Shown here piece after piece: positions 10,703 through 19,370 of a DNA stretch of 64,000 bases (positions are counted from its first letter, which is position 1; each line of letters starts with the position of its first letter). Origin of the DNA: Asterella californica. Its lineage: Eukaryota > Streptophyta > Marchantiopsida > Marchantiales > Aytoniaceae. A program made the translations under genes and the position numbers. The stretch lies in NCBI GenBank assembly GCA_036924285.1, contig JAYKYS010000009.1:8618001-8682000 (forward strand), given 5' to 3'. The notes below the pieces were generated by a model. That model saw only the letters and a program-made list of their open reading frames with translations. It ran no database searches and was not told where the DNA came from.

Positions 10703-11700
10703 TACCATCTGCCTTGGATGTTCCACTCTGGAGTTCGAGTGGAGAGTTGCAGCAGTATGCTGATCAGTTGGTGCAGCAGGCTTGGAGTGAAGCTTTTGTA
10801 CCACCAGTAGAGGAACAAAGGGTTGTTCCTGCTACTGGCCCTGTGACCTTATCACCGTTGGATACGACTCCTATTGTGTGGCAGTATCCAGAGGAGGGTG
10901 TATGTGTGCTGGAGCTGTTTGGAGGTATCAGCACAGGTTTGGCTGCGGTATTGCAGGCAGGTATACAAGTACAACGATACTTGTATGTGGAGAGAGATGA
11001 GATTGCGAGACGCATCTCATTGCGACATGTGGCACGTTTGGTGCAGAGATATCCTGAGTTGTTGCCCATATCAGCTGTTAGAGGATACCAGCAAGCATTA
11101 CCGTCGGATATTTCGCTGTTGGGGGCGCAGGATCTTACGTTTGTTGGCACCATTCACTTGGTGATAGCCGGATGGCCATGTCAAGGTCACACGCGTGCTG
11201 GGAGAGGTCAGGGTTTACATGACCCGCGATCTAGGATGTTATGGGAGATGTTACGGATCTTACGACATCTCCAGATGCATCAGGTGGATTCTCCAGCGTA
11301 CATCTTGGAGAACGTTCCTTTGTTGGGTGATGCTCGTACACAAATGATGGCGAGTGTGCACCAAGTGCGGTCTTGGATTGGACCAGCAGTGTTGTTGGAT
11401 GCAGCGAGAGTAGGATCTCGTGCACATCATCCACGGTTGTGGTGGACGAACTTGTTACCGAGAGAGGTGCTTAAACGAGCACACGATGGAGTGAGACGAC
11501 CAGCACATCTCACGGTTGATAGCATCTTGGATGCAGGACGACGATCTCAAGTAGTGAGAGTCGTCGATAGGTCACCCATGGCAGTGGTGAACCTAGTGGG
11601 ACGGCCCATGGTAGCATTACCTACTTTGGTAAGCTTTCCAGCGTCACATGCTTACAGAGATGGAGGCCCTGGGCTTGTGTGGGATGCTCAATTACGGTAG
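10576..11700 (+). CDS. Cytosine-5 DNA methyltransferase domain of element 2 (motifs I-VIII)
   Basis: 374-aa frame. After a 105-residue leader it shows C5-MTase motifs in order: motif I VLELFGGISTGL (111-122), motif II YVERDE (137-142), catalytic motif IV AGWPCQGHTRAGRG with Cys202, motif VI ENV (245-247), and motif VIII-like RVGSRAHHPRLWW (278-290). The FGGISTG form of motif I and the SRAHHPR region resemble DNMT3/DRM-type enzymes more than DNMT1/CMT. It would methylate cytosine with S-adenosylmethionine as donor. The frame ends with TAG at 11698-11700, before motifs IX and X, which follow in the same frame. The ATG at 10576 may be bypassed, because the frame probably opens by a -1 shift from gag-protease. 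Confidence 0.88.
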   Translation: MASVAGFSSVITWPGELLEGNAHAEDTPVFEEVEDMPSMSTLVPSALDVPLWSSSGELQQYADQLVQQAWSEAFVPPVEEQRVVPATGPVTLSPLDTTPIVWQYPEEGVCVLELFGGISTGLAAVLQAGIQVQRYLYVERDEIARRISLRHVARLVQRYPELLPISAVRGYQQALPSDISLLGAQDLTFVGTIHLVIAGWPCQGHTRAGRGQGLHDPRSRMLWEMLRILRHLQMHQVDSPAYILENVPLLGDARTQMMASVHQVRSWIGPAVLLDAARVGSRAHHPRLWWTNLLPREVLKRAHDGVRRPAHLTVDSILDAGRRSQVVRVVDRSPMAVVNLVGRPMVALPTLVSFPASHAYRDGGPGLVWDAQLR

Positions 11701-12099
11701 TTGGTGGAGCCCAATGTCGATGAGAGAGAGCGAGCGATGGGTTTCGCTACGGGTACGACGGCAGTAGTTTCGGTGTCGGAGGCTTCACGTCGTCAAGTAT
11801 TGGGTCAAGCAATGGACTTGAATTGCTTGACATGGATTGTTAGCCTTGGATTGGTTGAGCAGCGTCGGATGCGATCGACGGGTGTTACTGCTCGAGCACT
11901 CTTGAGCTCTTTGCCTACCGGGTCGGTGGAGACAAAGGCTGGGGGCGAGGCACGTGGAGTTCGTCATCCTTGGACATCATGGGATGTCATAGGAGAGAGT
12001 GTGGAGTTTGCAGCTAGAACTGCAGAAGTTTTACGTACAGTAGCGGTGGAGGTTGTTGGTGGTGAGCAGAAGGAAACTGCTCCAGAGGCTGCAAGATAG
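11701..12099 (+). CDS. C-terminal motifs IX-X of the element 2 methyltransferase, after an in-frame TAG
   Basis: Directly in frame with the preceding piece. ERERAMGF and RRQVLGQAMDLN are the conserved C-terminal C5-MTase segment that packs against motif I, so the enzyme is only complete if the TAG is read through or was once a sense codon. After residue 60 it becomes a family-unspecific linker, which relatives would join to the integrase. The listed start (TTG) is not a real initiation codon. Confidence 0.82.
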   Translation: MVEPNVDERERAMGFATGTTAVVSVSEASRRQVLGQAMDLNCLTWIVSLGLVEQRRMRSTGVTARALLSSLPTGSVETKAGGEARGVRHPWTSWDVIGESVEFAARTAEVLRTVAVEVVGGEQKETAPEAAR

Positions 12100-12164
12100 C
12101 AGTCAACGACTTCGTCTTCTACCTCTAGCATGGTGTTCCAGACCAGCGAGATATCCATGATGAT

Positions 12165-12767
12165 GTGACCGTGATGGAGTATCTACGTACTGGTGTGGTA
12201 GTAGGCACAGTAAGTGCCAAGGAGCGAGATCGTGTCCTTCAACGAGCGAAGAGATTTCGACGAGAAGGACGACATGTACTTCGAGTGTGGGGTGATGGGA
12301 GGGTACGGATAGTGCCACATCCATCTCAGAGGGCACAGTTAGTACGACATGCCCATGAGGAGTTGGGACATTTTGGAGTGAAGCGTACAAATAGCTTACT
12401 CCAAGGACAGTATTGGTGGCGTGGTATGCACATCGATGTGCAACAGTTTGTCGCACGGTGTGTGGTTTGTGATCGAGTACGAGCATCGTTTAATGCTCCT
12501 ACTCCACAGTTACACCCCTTACCGATTATGGGATTGGGTTACCGTTGGAGTTTGGATTTTGCGGAACCCTTACCGTTGACCGTACGTCATCACCGGTATG
12601 TGTTGGTGATGGTGGAGCACTTCTCCAAGTGGATTGAGTTGGTGGCATTACCAGACAAGGCGAGTGAAGAGACAGCGTATGCGTTCTTAGATCGAGTGCT
12701 GAGTCGTTTTGGAGCACCAGCTGAAGTGCTGACAGACCAAGGTATAGAGTTCCTTGGTGAGTTTTAG
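12165..12767 (+). CDS. Element 2 integrase, N-terminal part
   Basis: About 200 aa, in a different frame from the methyltransferase. MEYLRTG opens a typical gypsy RNase H-integrase linker. The HHCC zinc domain follows (HAHEELGHFG...CVVCDR), then the integrase core with first D in RWSLDF and second D in VLTDQG. Ends at TAG (12765-12767) inside the conserved EFLGEF-x-AL segment; the same frame continues. This product inserts element DNA into chromosomes. Confidence 0.9.
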   Translation: MTVMEYLRTGVVVGTVSAKERDRVLQRAKRFRREGRHVLRVWGDGRVRIVPHPSQRAQLVRHAHEELGHFGVKRTNSLLQGQYWWRGMHIDVQQFVARCVVCDRVRASFNAPTPQLHPLPIMGLGYRWSLDFAEPLPLTVRHHRYVLVMVEHFSKWIELVALPDKASEETAYAFLDRVLSRFGAPAEVLTDQGIEFLGEF

Positions 12768-12770
12768 GCC

Positions 12771-13592
12771 TTGTGTGATCAGGCGCTGATTGATCATCGG
12801 ACTACATCTCGAGATCATCCTGAGGCGGATGGTTTGGCGGAGAGGGTAGTTCAGACGGTGAAGAGAGGATTGCGCAAGTATGGCTTGCAAAAGGGCCACT
12901 TGGGAGACTGGGATGTGCAGTTACCATGGTTGGTTATGGGCTACCGTTTCAGCCGACAAGTGTCTTTGGCTTCCTTCTCACCGTATTTTCTATTGTATGG
13001 CCGAGATCCAGATCTACCTTCGGCCATTCGTCGTGATTCTGCTGAGGTGCTGGACCTTGATGATCCGGATATGTGGGTGAGAGCATGTTCTCAACGAGCA
13101 GAGACATTTCGGAGAGTTATGCCTATGGCTTTTGAGAACCTAGCGATTGCTCAGCATAGAGACACGTTGCGATATGCGACTATCCGAGGAGGAGGTTATC
13201 GGCCGTCGATTCGCAGGTTTTATCTTGGCGATTATATCTATCTACAGCAGACTGCACCGACGACGTTGGACGTGACCGCAAGGCGCACTATTTTACGAGT
13301 GCGTGAGGTGTTACCTTCTGGAGTACTCATGTTAGAGGGCCGTGATGGTGTTGTGTGGAAGGACCATGTGTGTAATTGCGCGCCATGTCATCTTCCCAAC
13401 ATTGATGGTACCGTTGACCCAAGCTTAGCAGTTGTACGCGCGGGCTTGAGGTGTATGTTGTGTGGGTCTGTCGGTGGAGCAGCCCGTATGTTGATGTGTG
13501 ATGGTTGTTCGAGAGATTGGCACATGTCATGTTTGACTCCACCTCTCAGTGTCGTTCCTACTGGACGGTGGGTTTGTCCTCGATGTATATAG
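12771..13592 (+). CDS. Element 2 integrase C-terminal part with terminal PHD finger
   Basis: Continues the same frame after the TAG. Catalytic E lies in DGLAERVVQT, so the DDE triad is complete across both pieces. The C-terminal domain has GGGYRP and GDYIYLQQ. The last 45 residues form a full PHD finger, C4-H-C3: CMLC, MLMCDGC, WHMSC and WVCPRC. PHD fingers of this class bind histone H3 tails. By analogy with chromodomain-bearing integrases, this could direct insertion to a given chromatin state (inference). The frame ends naturally at 13592, 65 bases before the proposed LTR. Confidence 0.9.
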   Translation: MCDQALIDHRTTSRDHPEADGLAERVVQTVKRGLRKYGLQKGHLGDWDVQLPWLVMGYRFSRQVSLASFSPYFLLYGRDPDLPSAIRRDSAEVLDLDDPDMWVRACSQRAETFRRVMPMAFENLAIAQHRDTLRYATIRGGGYRPSIRRFYLGDYIYLQQTAPTTLDVTARRTILRVREVLPSGVLMLEGRDGVVWKDHVCNCAPCHLPNIDGTVDPSLAVVRAGLRCMLCGSVGGAARMLMCDGCSRDWHMSCLTPPLSVVPTGRWVCPRCI

Positions 13593-13656
13593 TGGAGATA
13601 GTCGATTAGATCTTTGCGTGGTATGGATTGCAGACAGGCGACTAACGATGGGGCGA

Positions 13657-14274
13657 TGTAGCACCCGGCCTCCTGATCCTTGCACCCATGAAGGTGTGTA
13701 TCACGTAGTTGAGATATGGAGCTATCTGGAGTTAGAGGGACCTAACTGCCAGTTAGTGGGGCGATTGTGGTACACTTGTGTATGTGTATGACATCGTCCA
13801 TGTGTTATGTGTATGTGTGGTGTACCTCTGACAGCGATGTATGTTGTGTAGCGATGTGTATGCGCACGACAGCTGTCACGTCAGTTTGGGCACCTCGGCT
13901 AGGTTGACCGAGTGCGAAGTGGCGCATCCCGGTAAGGCCGTTAGTGCCGTTAGGGCGAGTTGGAGAGAGAGCCCACTAGGGGTAAACTTCGCAGGTAGGG
14001 CTTGGAGGCCTTAGTTCTTTGAGTTGAGCCTTCAAGCTCCAAGCTATGGTGGATAGTCTAGTTGAATGTAACCCGGATTCTCTTCGTGCTTAGAGTGGGT
14101 TTGGCTTGACCGTTTGTGAGTAATCCTTGTTGTGGTGTTGGAGATGGTAATTTCTCAATGCAGATTATTGTGGTACACTTGTGTATGTGTATGACATCGT
14201 CCATGTGTTATGTGTATGTGTGGTGTATCTCTGACAGCGATGTATGTTGTGTAGCGATGTGTATGCGCACGACA
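13657..14274 (+). repeat. Probable 3' LTR of element 2 with an internal 108-bp duplication
   Basis: Starts TGTAGCACCCGG after the purine-rich ACGATGGGGCGA, as plant gypsy LTRs often do. A segment at 13764-13871 recurs at 14167-14274 with about one difference. The partner 5' LTR lies outside the window, so the right end is unproved. Confidence 0.5.
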
Positions 14275-16243
14275 AATTCAATCCATATGTCACGAAAATC
14301 TATCTAGAAAGCTAAAGCTATAGATGTCTAAAACATATACATAGCTTTTAAATTATATATATATATTAGTCTTTGTTACTACATGATCTCGTAAACAACG
14401 CTCGTCAAGTATCACACCTCAATCTTAAAACCATGTCATCACTTCTGTCTAGTCAGCATCCTACTAAATCAGCGTTGTGTCATTGTGGATGTCACATCAA
14501 CCACTCAAACACCATGTCAGTGCTATGATGTTCCAACCGTAGAAGTTTTAATTGTCTAGAACTTTTTCATATTTCCTTCAAGGATCAAACTATCAGTTTT
14601 GGTCTCTTCGACAAGAATTATACAACGATATTGTTAAACACTTGTTTACAACAAATCTAGAAAATAATATTCTTATAACCATTTCACTCTCTAGCTGATC
14701 CATGACCGACAGAAGATAGATACAAATGATGGAAAAGATTACATCTGACAACTGCTATGTTCTATTATTTGTGATATAGGTGAGCTTCATGAATTTTAGA
14801 AAAGAATTATATACATAATGTATGTCAAAACTTACGAAAGAAATCTATAACGCATGTATGTTGAAGCGTACTCCAAGAATCATAAAACCAGTTTCTTGTC
14901 TTATAAAAAATTAGATTATGTTATAAGGTTTAATTTCTTATCTAACCTTTCCCACGGGAAGGATTAGGAATTCTCCTCCTCTGAACTTGGAAGAGATGAT
15001 ATTAATATGCATGCTTTATGAACATACGCAGATTATTTCTGTTCAATTACTTGAGCAATTTAGTGGTTTTTCCATCTCGAGTTTCTCATTTCTCTGAACT
15101 TAGTTCATGCGTTAATAAAGAGTGTCAAATTTAACGTCCGTGGTGTTTACTCTTTTTTCCGTGGGTGATAGTTCTAGGCACGGGCTGTCCAAATTACGAA
15201 TAGTCTGCTAGTATTTATGTAGTGTCCGTGAGAAGTTCAGCCATAAGATACATTCAGTTGACAACGTCATAATGATGTTGTCAATGATAATAATGTCAAT
15301 GATAATAATGCTGCTGATAATGACATATACTATTTACAGGCAACTTATTTTGACCTAATTTCTAAGTCATAACAACTTAGATCGAAACAACTCGTTTGGA
15401 TCTAAGAGTTAGGTGTTGTTTTGAACTGGAATGAAAACAACGTTTTTTTAAGAGTATTTAGCTCTATGTAACTTCTTGCAAACAGCTCAGTTTGTGACTT
15501 TTTTTTAGTCTTGTTAGAAACATCGTGAGAAGGGCTTTTCAAGACATTGAGATTTGAAGCTATATTCTTGATGCTGCAAGCATTCAAATTTTATTGATTT
15601 TTTTAAGTATTTGATGGTGGACTTTTTGTTTCGACCTAGATTTAAATTAAAACTTAAATGTGTCGACTTGGAAATCTTAAACAAGTATATTTAAGAACTG
15701 TAACTCTCGTAGATACACAAACAAAGAGAATTCACTATAGTAAATAAGAAGATGAATTGATTGTTCTATCTTGTTCATATCTTTTCAAATTTGAATTAAA
15801 TAGAATAATTTAAAACTTCTCTTTTAGATCTCACGAGCATGAATTATAGACTTGGATAAAGTTATCTTTTCATTCGTATTTTAAACTAAATTAAAAATTA
15901 GTATTCTTTTGTTCGTTAGAAATTTTATTTCTTAACTCTGCACCCCGTAATTCCATAAACCTCATTCATCGTAAAACAAAAACTAGAGAGAGAATAGGGG
16001 TGCTCGCTGAAACGTCGTGAGCGCGTTTCCCAGTGCTCAAACGCGGCGCACTGATATGCGAGGATGTGATTTGGGCGAACGAAGCCCAACTCTTCTTTGG
16101 CGAGCGGCCATCCTAGTAAAAACCTCCCTCTCAAATTCAACGCCAAAACAGATAGAAGTAATGTAGTTTCCAAGAATACCAAGTTCTAATATAAGTAAGT
16201 ACAATGGTACGCATAGTACTGTAGTCGGGTGGATGGTGGAGGG
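14275..16243. other. AT-rich intergenic stretch without recognisable gene
   Basis: Only short, low-complexity open frames on both strands. Small GATAATAAT repeats occur near 15280-15320. A frame at 16137-16424 (minus) runs over the edge of the small DNA element and resembles nothing known. Confidence 0.6.
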
Positions 16244-16424
16244 CACTGGAGGGACCCTCAAGCCCCTCCACGTTTAGACGGATTAAAGCTCTGCATTTGC
16301 ACGCTGCAGCGTTAATGTAGCTGTCCAAACAAGCACACACCGGGCAGGGTGTAGCGGAATTGAGAGAAGTACGTGTTATAATGTGACTTGAGAAAACTTT
16401 TGGCAAGGTGAAGCAATAGCGCAC

Positions 16425-17337
16425 TGTAACGACCTATGTTACACATAGGAAGTTTGTCTATTAGTAAGGTGTTTAGTTATAACTAAGTGTTGAGAATGTT
16501 TATTGGTTGCCAAAGTACTTTAAGGAGGTATCAAGTTAGTCATGACTAGCTAAAAGTTAGTTATGGTTAAACTTAGCTGTACTTTTGGCAGAATTCAGAT
16601 ATTTGCTAAAGAGTGAGCACTACTATCTTGTCATCTTGTCTAAAAGGTAGAAAGGGGGTGGAAAGTATCCCTTATCTCCTTTTTGACTTGATATTAGTGG
16701 TTGGATTAAAGTTGTGGACTTTGTGGGCATTAAAAACAAGAAGAGATTCCACATGTTTCCTTTTTAGTGGGTCCTAGTGTAGAGGGGGGGTGGAAATTCG
16801 AGATTCCTTGAGAATATTCCAGAATCCTTCTAGAAGTTGTTGACTTTGAAGGAATAAGCCCATGTGAAAAGGTAAAAAGCCCATGTGATCAATGCTTTTA
16901 CCTTAAGTAATATCTTAGTAAAACCCGGTAAAAGTAGTTACGGCTGAGTTACCGGAGGGTACCAAAGTAAAAACCTAGAATGTATAAATAGAGGAGTAGA
17001 GAAGAGCTCCTCATCATTGTTTTCACATTGTCGTAATGACAACTTGAGTAATATAGAGAGTGTGGGATATTTTTAGCATGTGAGAACTTGAGAGACGTCG
17101 TTAGAATGGAGGATTTTAGTTGATGTGTTTAAGGAGATTTTTAGTTGATAAGTTTGTGGGTGTATGAATGAGTGAACTCAGCATTTTCCCTTCAAGTTCA
17201 TGGTGTGCTTCCATCAAAGCCATCAGAGGTGACCCCTGAGTGAGAGACAGGCCCTACATGTTGCAGATTCGTGGATGACGATCGTGGAGGTTGAGAGATC
17301 GGGGGGTAGTGATCGATAGGACCGCGGAGGGTTTACA
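16425..17337 (+). repeat. 5' LTR of element 3
   Basis: 913 bp, TGTAA...TTACA. A TATA box (TATAAATA, 16983-16990) and a downstream CTCCTCATCATTG initiator-like stretch mark the likely U3/R boundary. Confidence 0.95.
16983..16990 (+). promoter_or_regulatory. TATA box in the element 3 LTR
   Basis: TATAAATA about 350 bases before the LTR end, the only good TATA in the LTR. The same sequence occurs in the right LTR at 24815. Confidence 0.6.
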
Positions 17338-17339
17338 TT

Positions 17340-17360
17340 TTTGGTTCCGTTGCCGGGACC
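17340..17360 (+). other. Primer-binding site of element 3
   Basis: TTGGTTCCGTTGCCGGGA follows the LTR end. It closely resembles the TGGCGCCGTTGCCGGGGA site used by many plant gypsy elements. Confidence 0.7.
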
Positions 17361-17639
17361 TCACTTGAAAGGATCGTTGAACGATGTTTAGAGTTCAGTT
17401 CTATATTCGACAAAAGGAGATTATGAGAGAGCACATGGAGAGAACGTTGGGAGGAGAGAGAGCTAACGCGATGTTAGCAACGTTAGAACCTTTCGTGTAT
17501 CCCGTAGTGATATATGACGCGTTCGAAGTCATTCTTTACATCTTGTTCACTTAGAAAGGGTTTGAGGAGAGTTGAAAGAGGGTGCAACAAGAGTTGTAGA
17601 GAAAGGAGGAGAGAAAAGTTATTAGAGGAGATAAATTTG

Positions 17640-18120
17640 TGAGTTTAGAAATTCTGCTCTCTAGAAAATTTGTACAGTCGCTGTCAACTTTTCTGTGAAT
17701 TTTATTTTCCTGTGATACTTTCCATTGTTTTAGATTGGCTGATAACCTATCTAAGACAAAAGAAATCATAGGAAAAGGTGGTCTAGAGAGGGAGCAATGA
17801 ATTTTCAAAGTTGAGGGGGTCTATTCGTGAGAGTTGAGGAATTCTGTTATCTGGAAAAAATTTACAGTCATTGTCAGATTTTCTGTGAATTTTATTTTCC
17901 TGAGAAACTTTCCAGTGTTTTAGAGTGGCTGATAAGCTATCCAGGACAAAAGAAATCATGAGAAGATGAGGTCTGAAGAGGGAGAAAGAATTTTTCAAAA
18001 AGGAGAGGGTTGACAACCACGAGGGAAGTGAAAATATACAAATTTCAGTTCTCTGAAAATTTGTACAGTCATCACCATCTCTTCTGATTAGGGAATTTTC
18101 TGTTGAAACTTCATGATTTA
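17640..18120 (+). repeat. Tandem repeats of about 193 bp in the element 3 leader
   Basis: Blocks near 17648, 17841 and (partial) 18035 share ATTTGTACAGTC, TTTTATTTTCCTG and GACAAAAGAAATCAT. The copies have diverged, which contrasts with the nearly identical LTRs, so the array predates this insertion. Confidence 0.75.
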
Positions 18121-18225
18121 GTAGCTTGGAGGTTGAGCTACTGGAGATAACAAAAATCTTGGAGAGATCTCTTACCAACTAAGAGATACACGTTTCGGCA
18201 TACAAGGAGGTCTTGAAGATACTTC

Positions 18226-18543
18226 ATGAGGAATCCTGTTCGAATGACGAGGTGGAAGAAGAGACGTTTAGGAGTTCGAACAGAGACGGAGAAGCCCAAG
18301 TTGAGTATAGATGAGTTACGAACCCGCATCTATAGCACTTGGGGTGCCCTCTTTACCCTATACGAAGAAGCTTCCGCGACCATTGGCACAGATTTGAAGA
18401 AAGCCGAGTTTAAAGCATCATTCACTGTGGAGGCCACGAATGCTCCTGGTGAAGTAGAGTTGGATTTTTACAAGAGTGAGTTCAAGATGTCTGTTGTGAT
18501 TAGTACAAACGATGGTGAGGAGGATCATATCTTCGATAGTTAA
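18226..18543 (+). CDS. Small frame of unknown function in the element 3 leader
   Basis: 105 aa with a basic N-terminus (KKRRLGVRTETEKPK). No family recognised. It precedes a second small frame and gag within the element, so it may be an element-specific accessory product or chance. Confidence 0.35.
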   Translation: MRNPVRMTRWKKRRLGVRTETEKPKLSIDELRTRIYSTWGALFTLYEEASATIGTDLKKAEFKASFTVEATNAPGEVELDFYKSEFKMSVVISTNDGEEDHIFDS

Positions 18544-18681
18544 ATTTAGATTAGATTTTATTTCGTGTATAACATGTATAATACACGATTTCCAATATAA
18601 AGCTCGGAAGAGTTAAGAAAGTGATGTAGAATTATTTTCCTCTATGATATTTTGTCCACTTAATGGTTGAGAAGGTGCAAC

Positions 18682-19158
18682 ATGAGTGGAAATTTAAAAG
18701 ATTGGAAAGTTAGACTTAGAAACCTTCCTCAAGGTTTAGATGTCATAGTAAGTGTCGGAGAAAGTTCGAGAGAGATTATCGTCGAGTTTGAAAACCCTAG
18801 TACTAAACCTCAAGTAGAATCTCCGAGGAGAAGAGTAGAAACCGACTTGTGGTGTTATTTCTGTAGAGGGTTGGGACACAAAGTAGTGAATTGTCCAACT
18901 AGAATCAGAACCGAGAGAGCTAAAGGGAAGCGGGAGTTTACTGATTTAAGTCTTCGAGTGGGTCCATCGTCACCAGCGCCAATTCATCTTCTAGGCGAAG
19001 ATCTTTGTCCAAGTTGTGGAGTGGGTGATCTATCCAGAGGACACAAGTGCGTCGATGTGGCCGCTCTACTTACGTCAGTAGTCGAGAAGTTGGACGAGAC
19101 TCAAAGAGCTGAGACGGAGAAGTTGTCGACTTCAAAAGAGGACTCAGCTGAGTTGTGA
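18682..19158 (+). CDS. Zinc-knuckle protein encoded upstream of gag in element 3
   Basis: 158 aa from the ATG at 18682; the frame is open from a TTG at 18667. It contains a CCHC knuckle CYFCRGLGHKVVNC near residue 58 and a second Cys/His cluster (CPSC...RGHKC) near residue 112, then an acidic coiled tail. It is separate from gag, which has its own degenerate knuckle. It may supply nucleic-acid binding that gag has lost (inference). Such an extra knuckle frame is not a standard gypsy gene. Confidence 0.6.
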   Translation: MSGNLKDWKVRLRNLPQGLDVIVSVGESSREIIVEFENPSTKPQVESPRRRVETDLWCYFCRGLGHKVVNCPTRIRTERAKGKREFTDLSLRVGPSSPAPIHLLGEDLCPSCGVGDLSRGHKCVDVAALLTSVVEKLDETQRAETEKLSTSKEDSAEL

Positions 19159-19370
19159 TGGAGATCGTCATTCGGATGGTGGAGAAGGCGGTGATGCGAC
19201 TTAGACTCATGATTACCTTGGGAGAAGAGATGGCACAAGAGGTGTTGTTACAACCATTTCCTTTTATTTTACCTATGGTAGATTATTCGCGAATGGAATT
19301 GGTGATGTTCGTGCTCTTTTAGCGAGTAGTTATTGCACGAAAATTGGAAGTGTAGAAGAGTAGTTACAAG

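Larger units (their letters stand above)
9119..14274 (+). mobile_element. Ty3/gypsy-like element carrying a DNA methyltransferase and PHD-integrase (element 2), 5' part missing
   Basis: Plus-strand element whose left part is cut by the nested element 1. Domain order visible: two gag CCHC knuckles, retropepsin, DNMT3-like cytosine-5 methyltransferase, integrase with zinc-binding and DDE core, PHD finger. No RT or RNase H motifs exist between protease and integrase: only about 65 bases separate the methyltransferase frame from the integrase frame. The start of a 3' LTR is proposed at 13657 (TGTAGCACCCGG after a purine-rich tract). The right end at 14274 is a guess from repeat structure. Two in-frame TAGs and two frame changes suggest this copy is not autonomous now. 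Confidence 0.85.

Noticed and set aside
13764..14274. A miniature LTR element (TRIM) formed by the two 108-bp copies
   Set aside because: No primer-binding site follows the first copy and no target duplication flanks the pair. Kept only as an alternative.
15925..16424. Minus-strand protein frames
   Set aside because: They cross the border of the small TIR element, show no domain and have no splice context.
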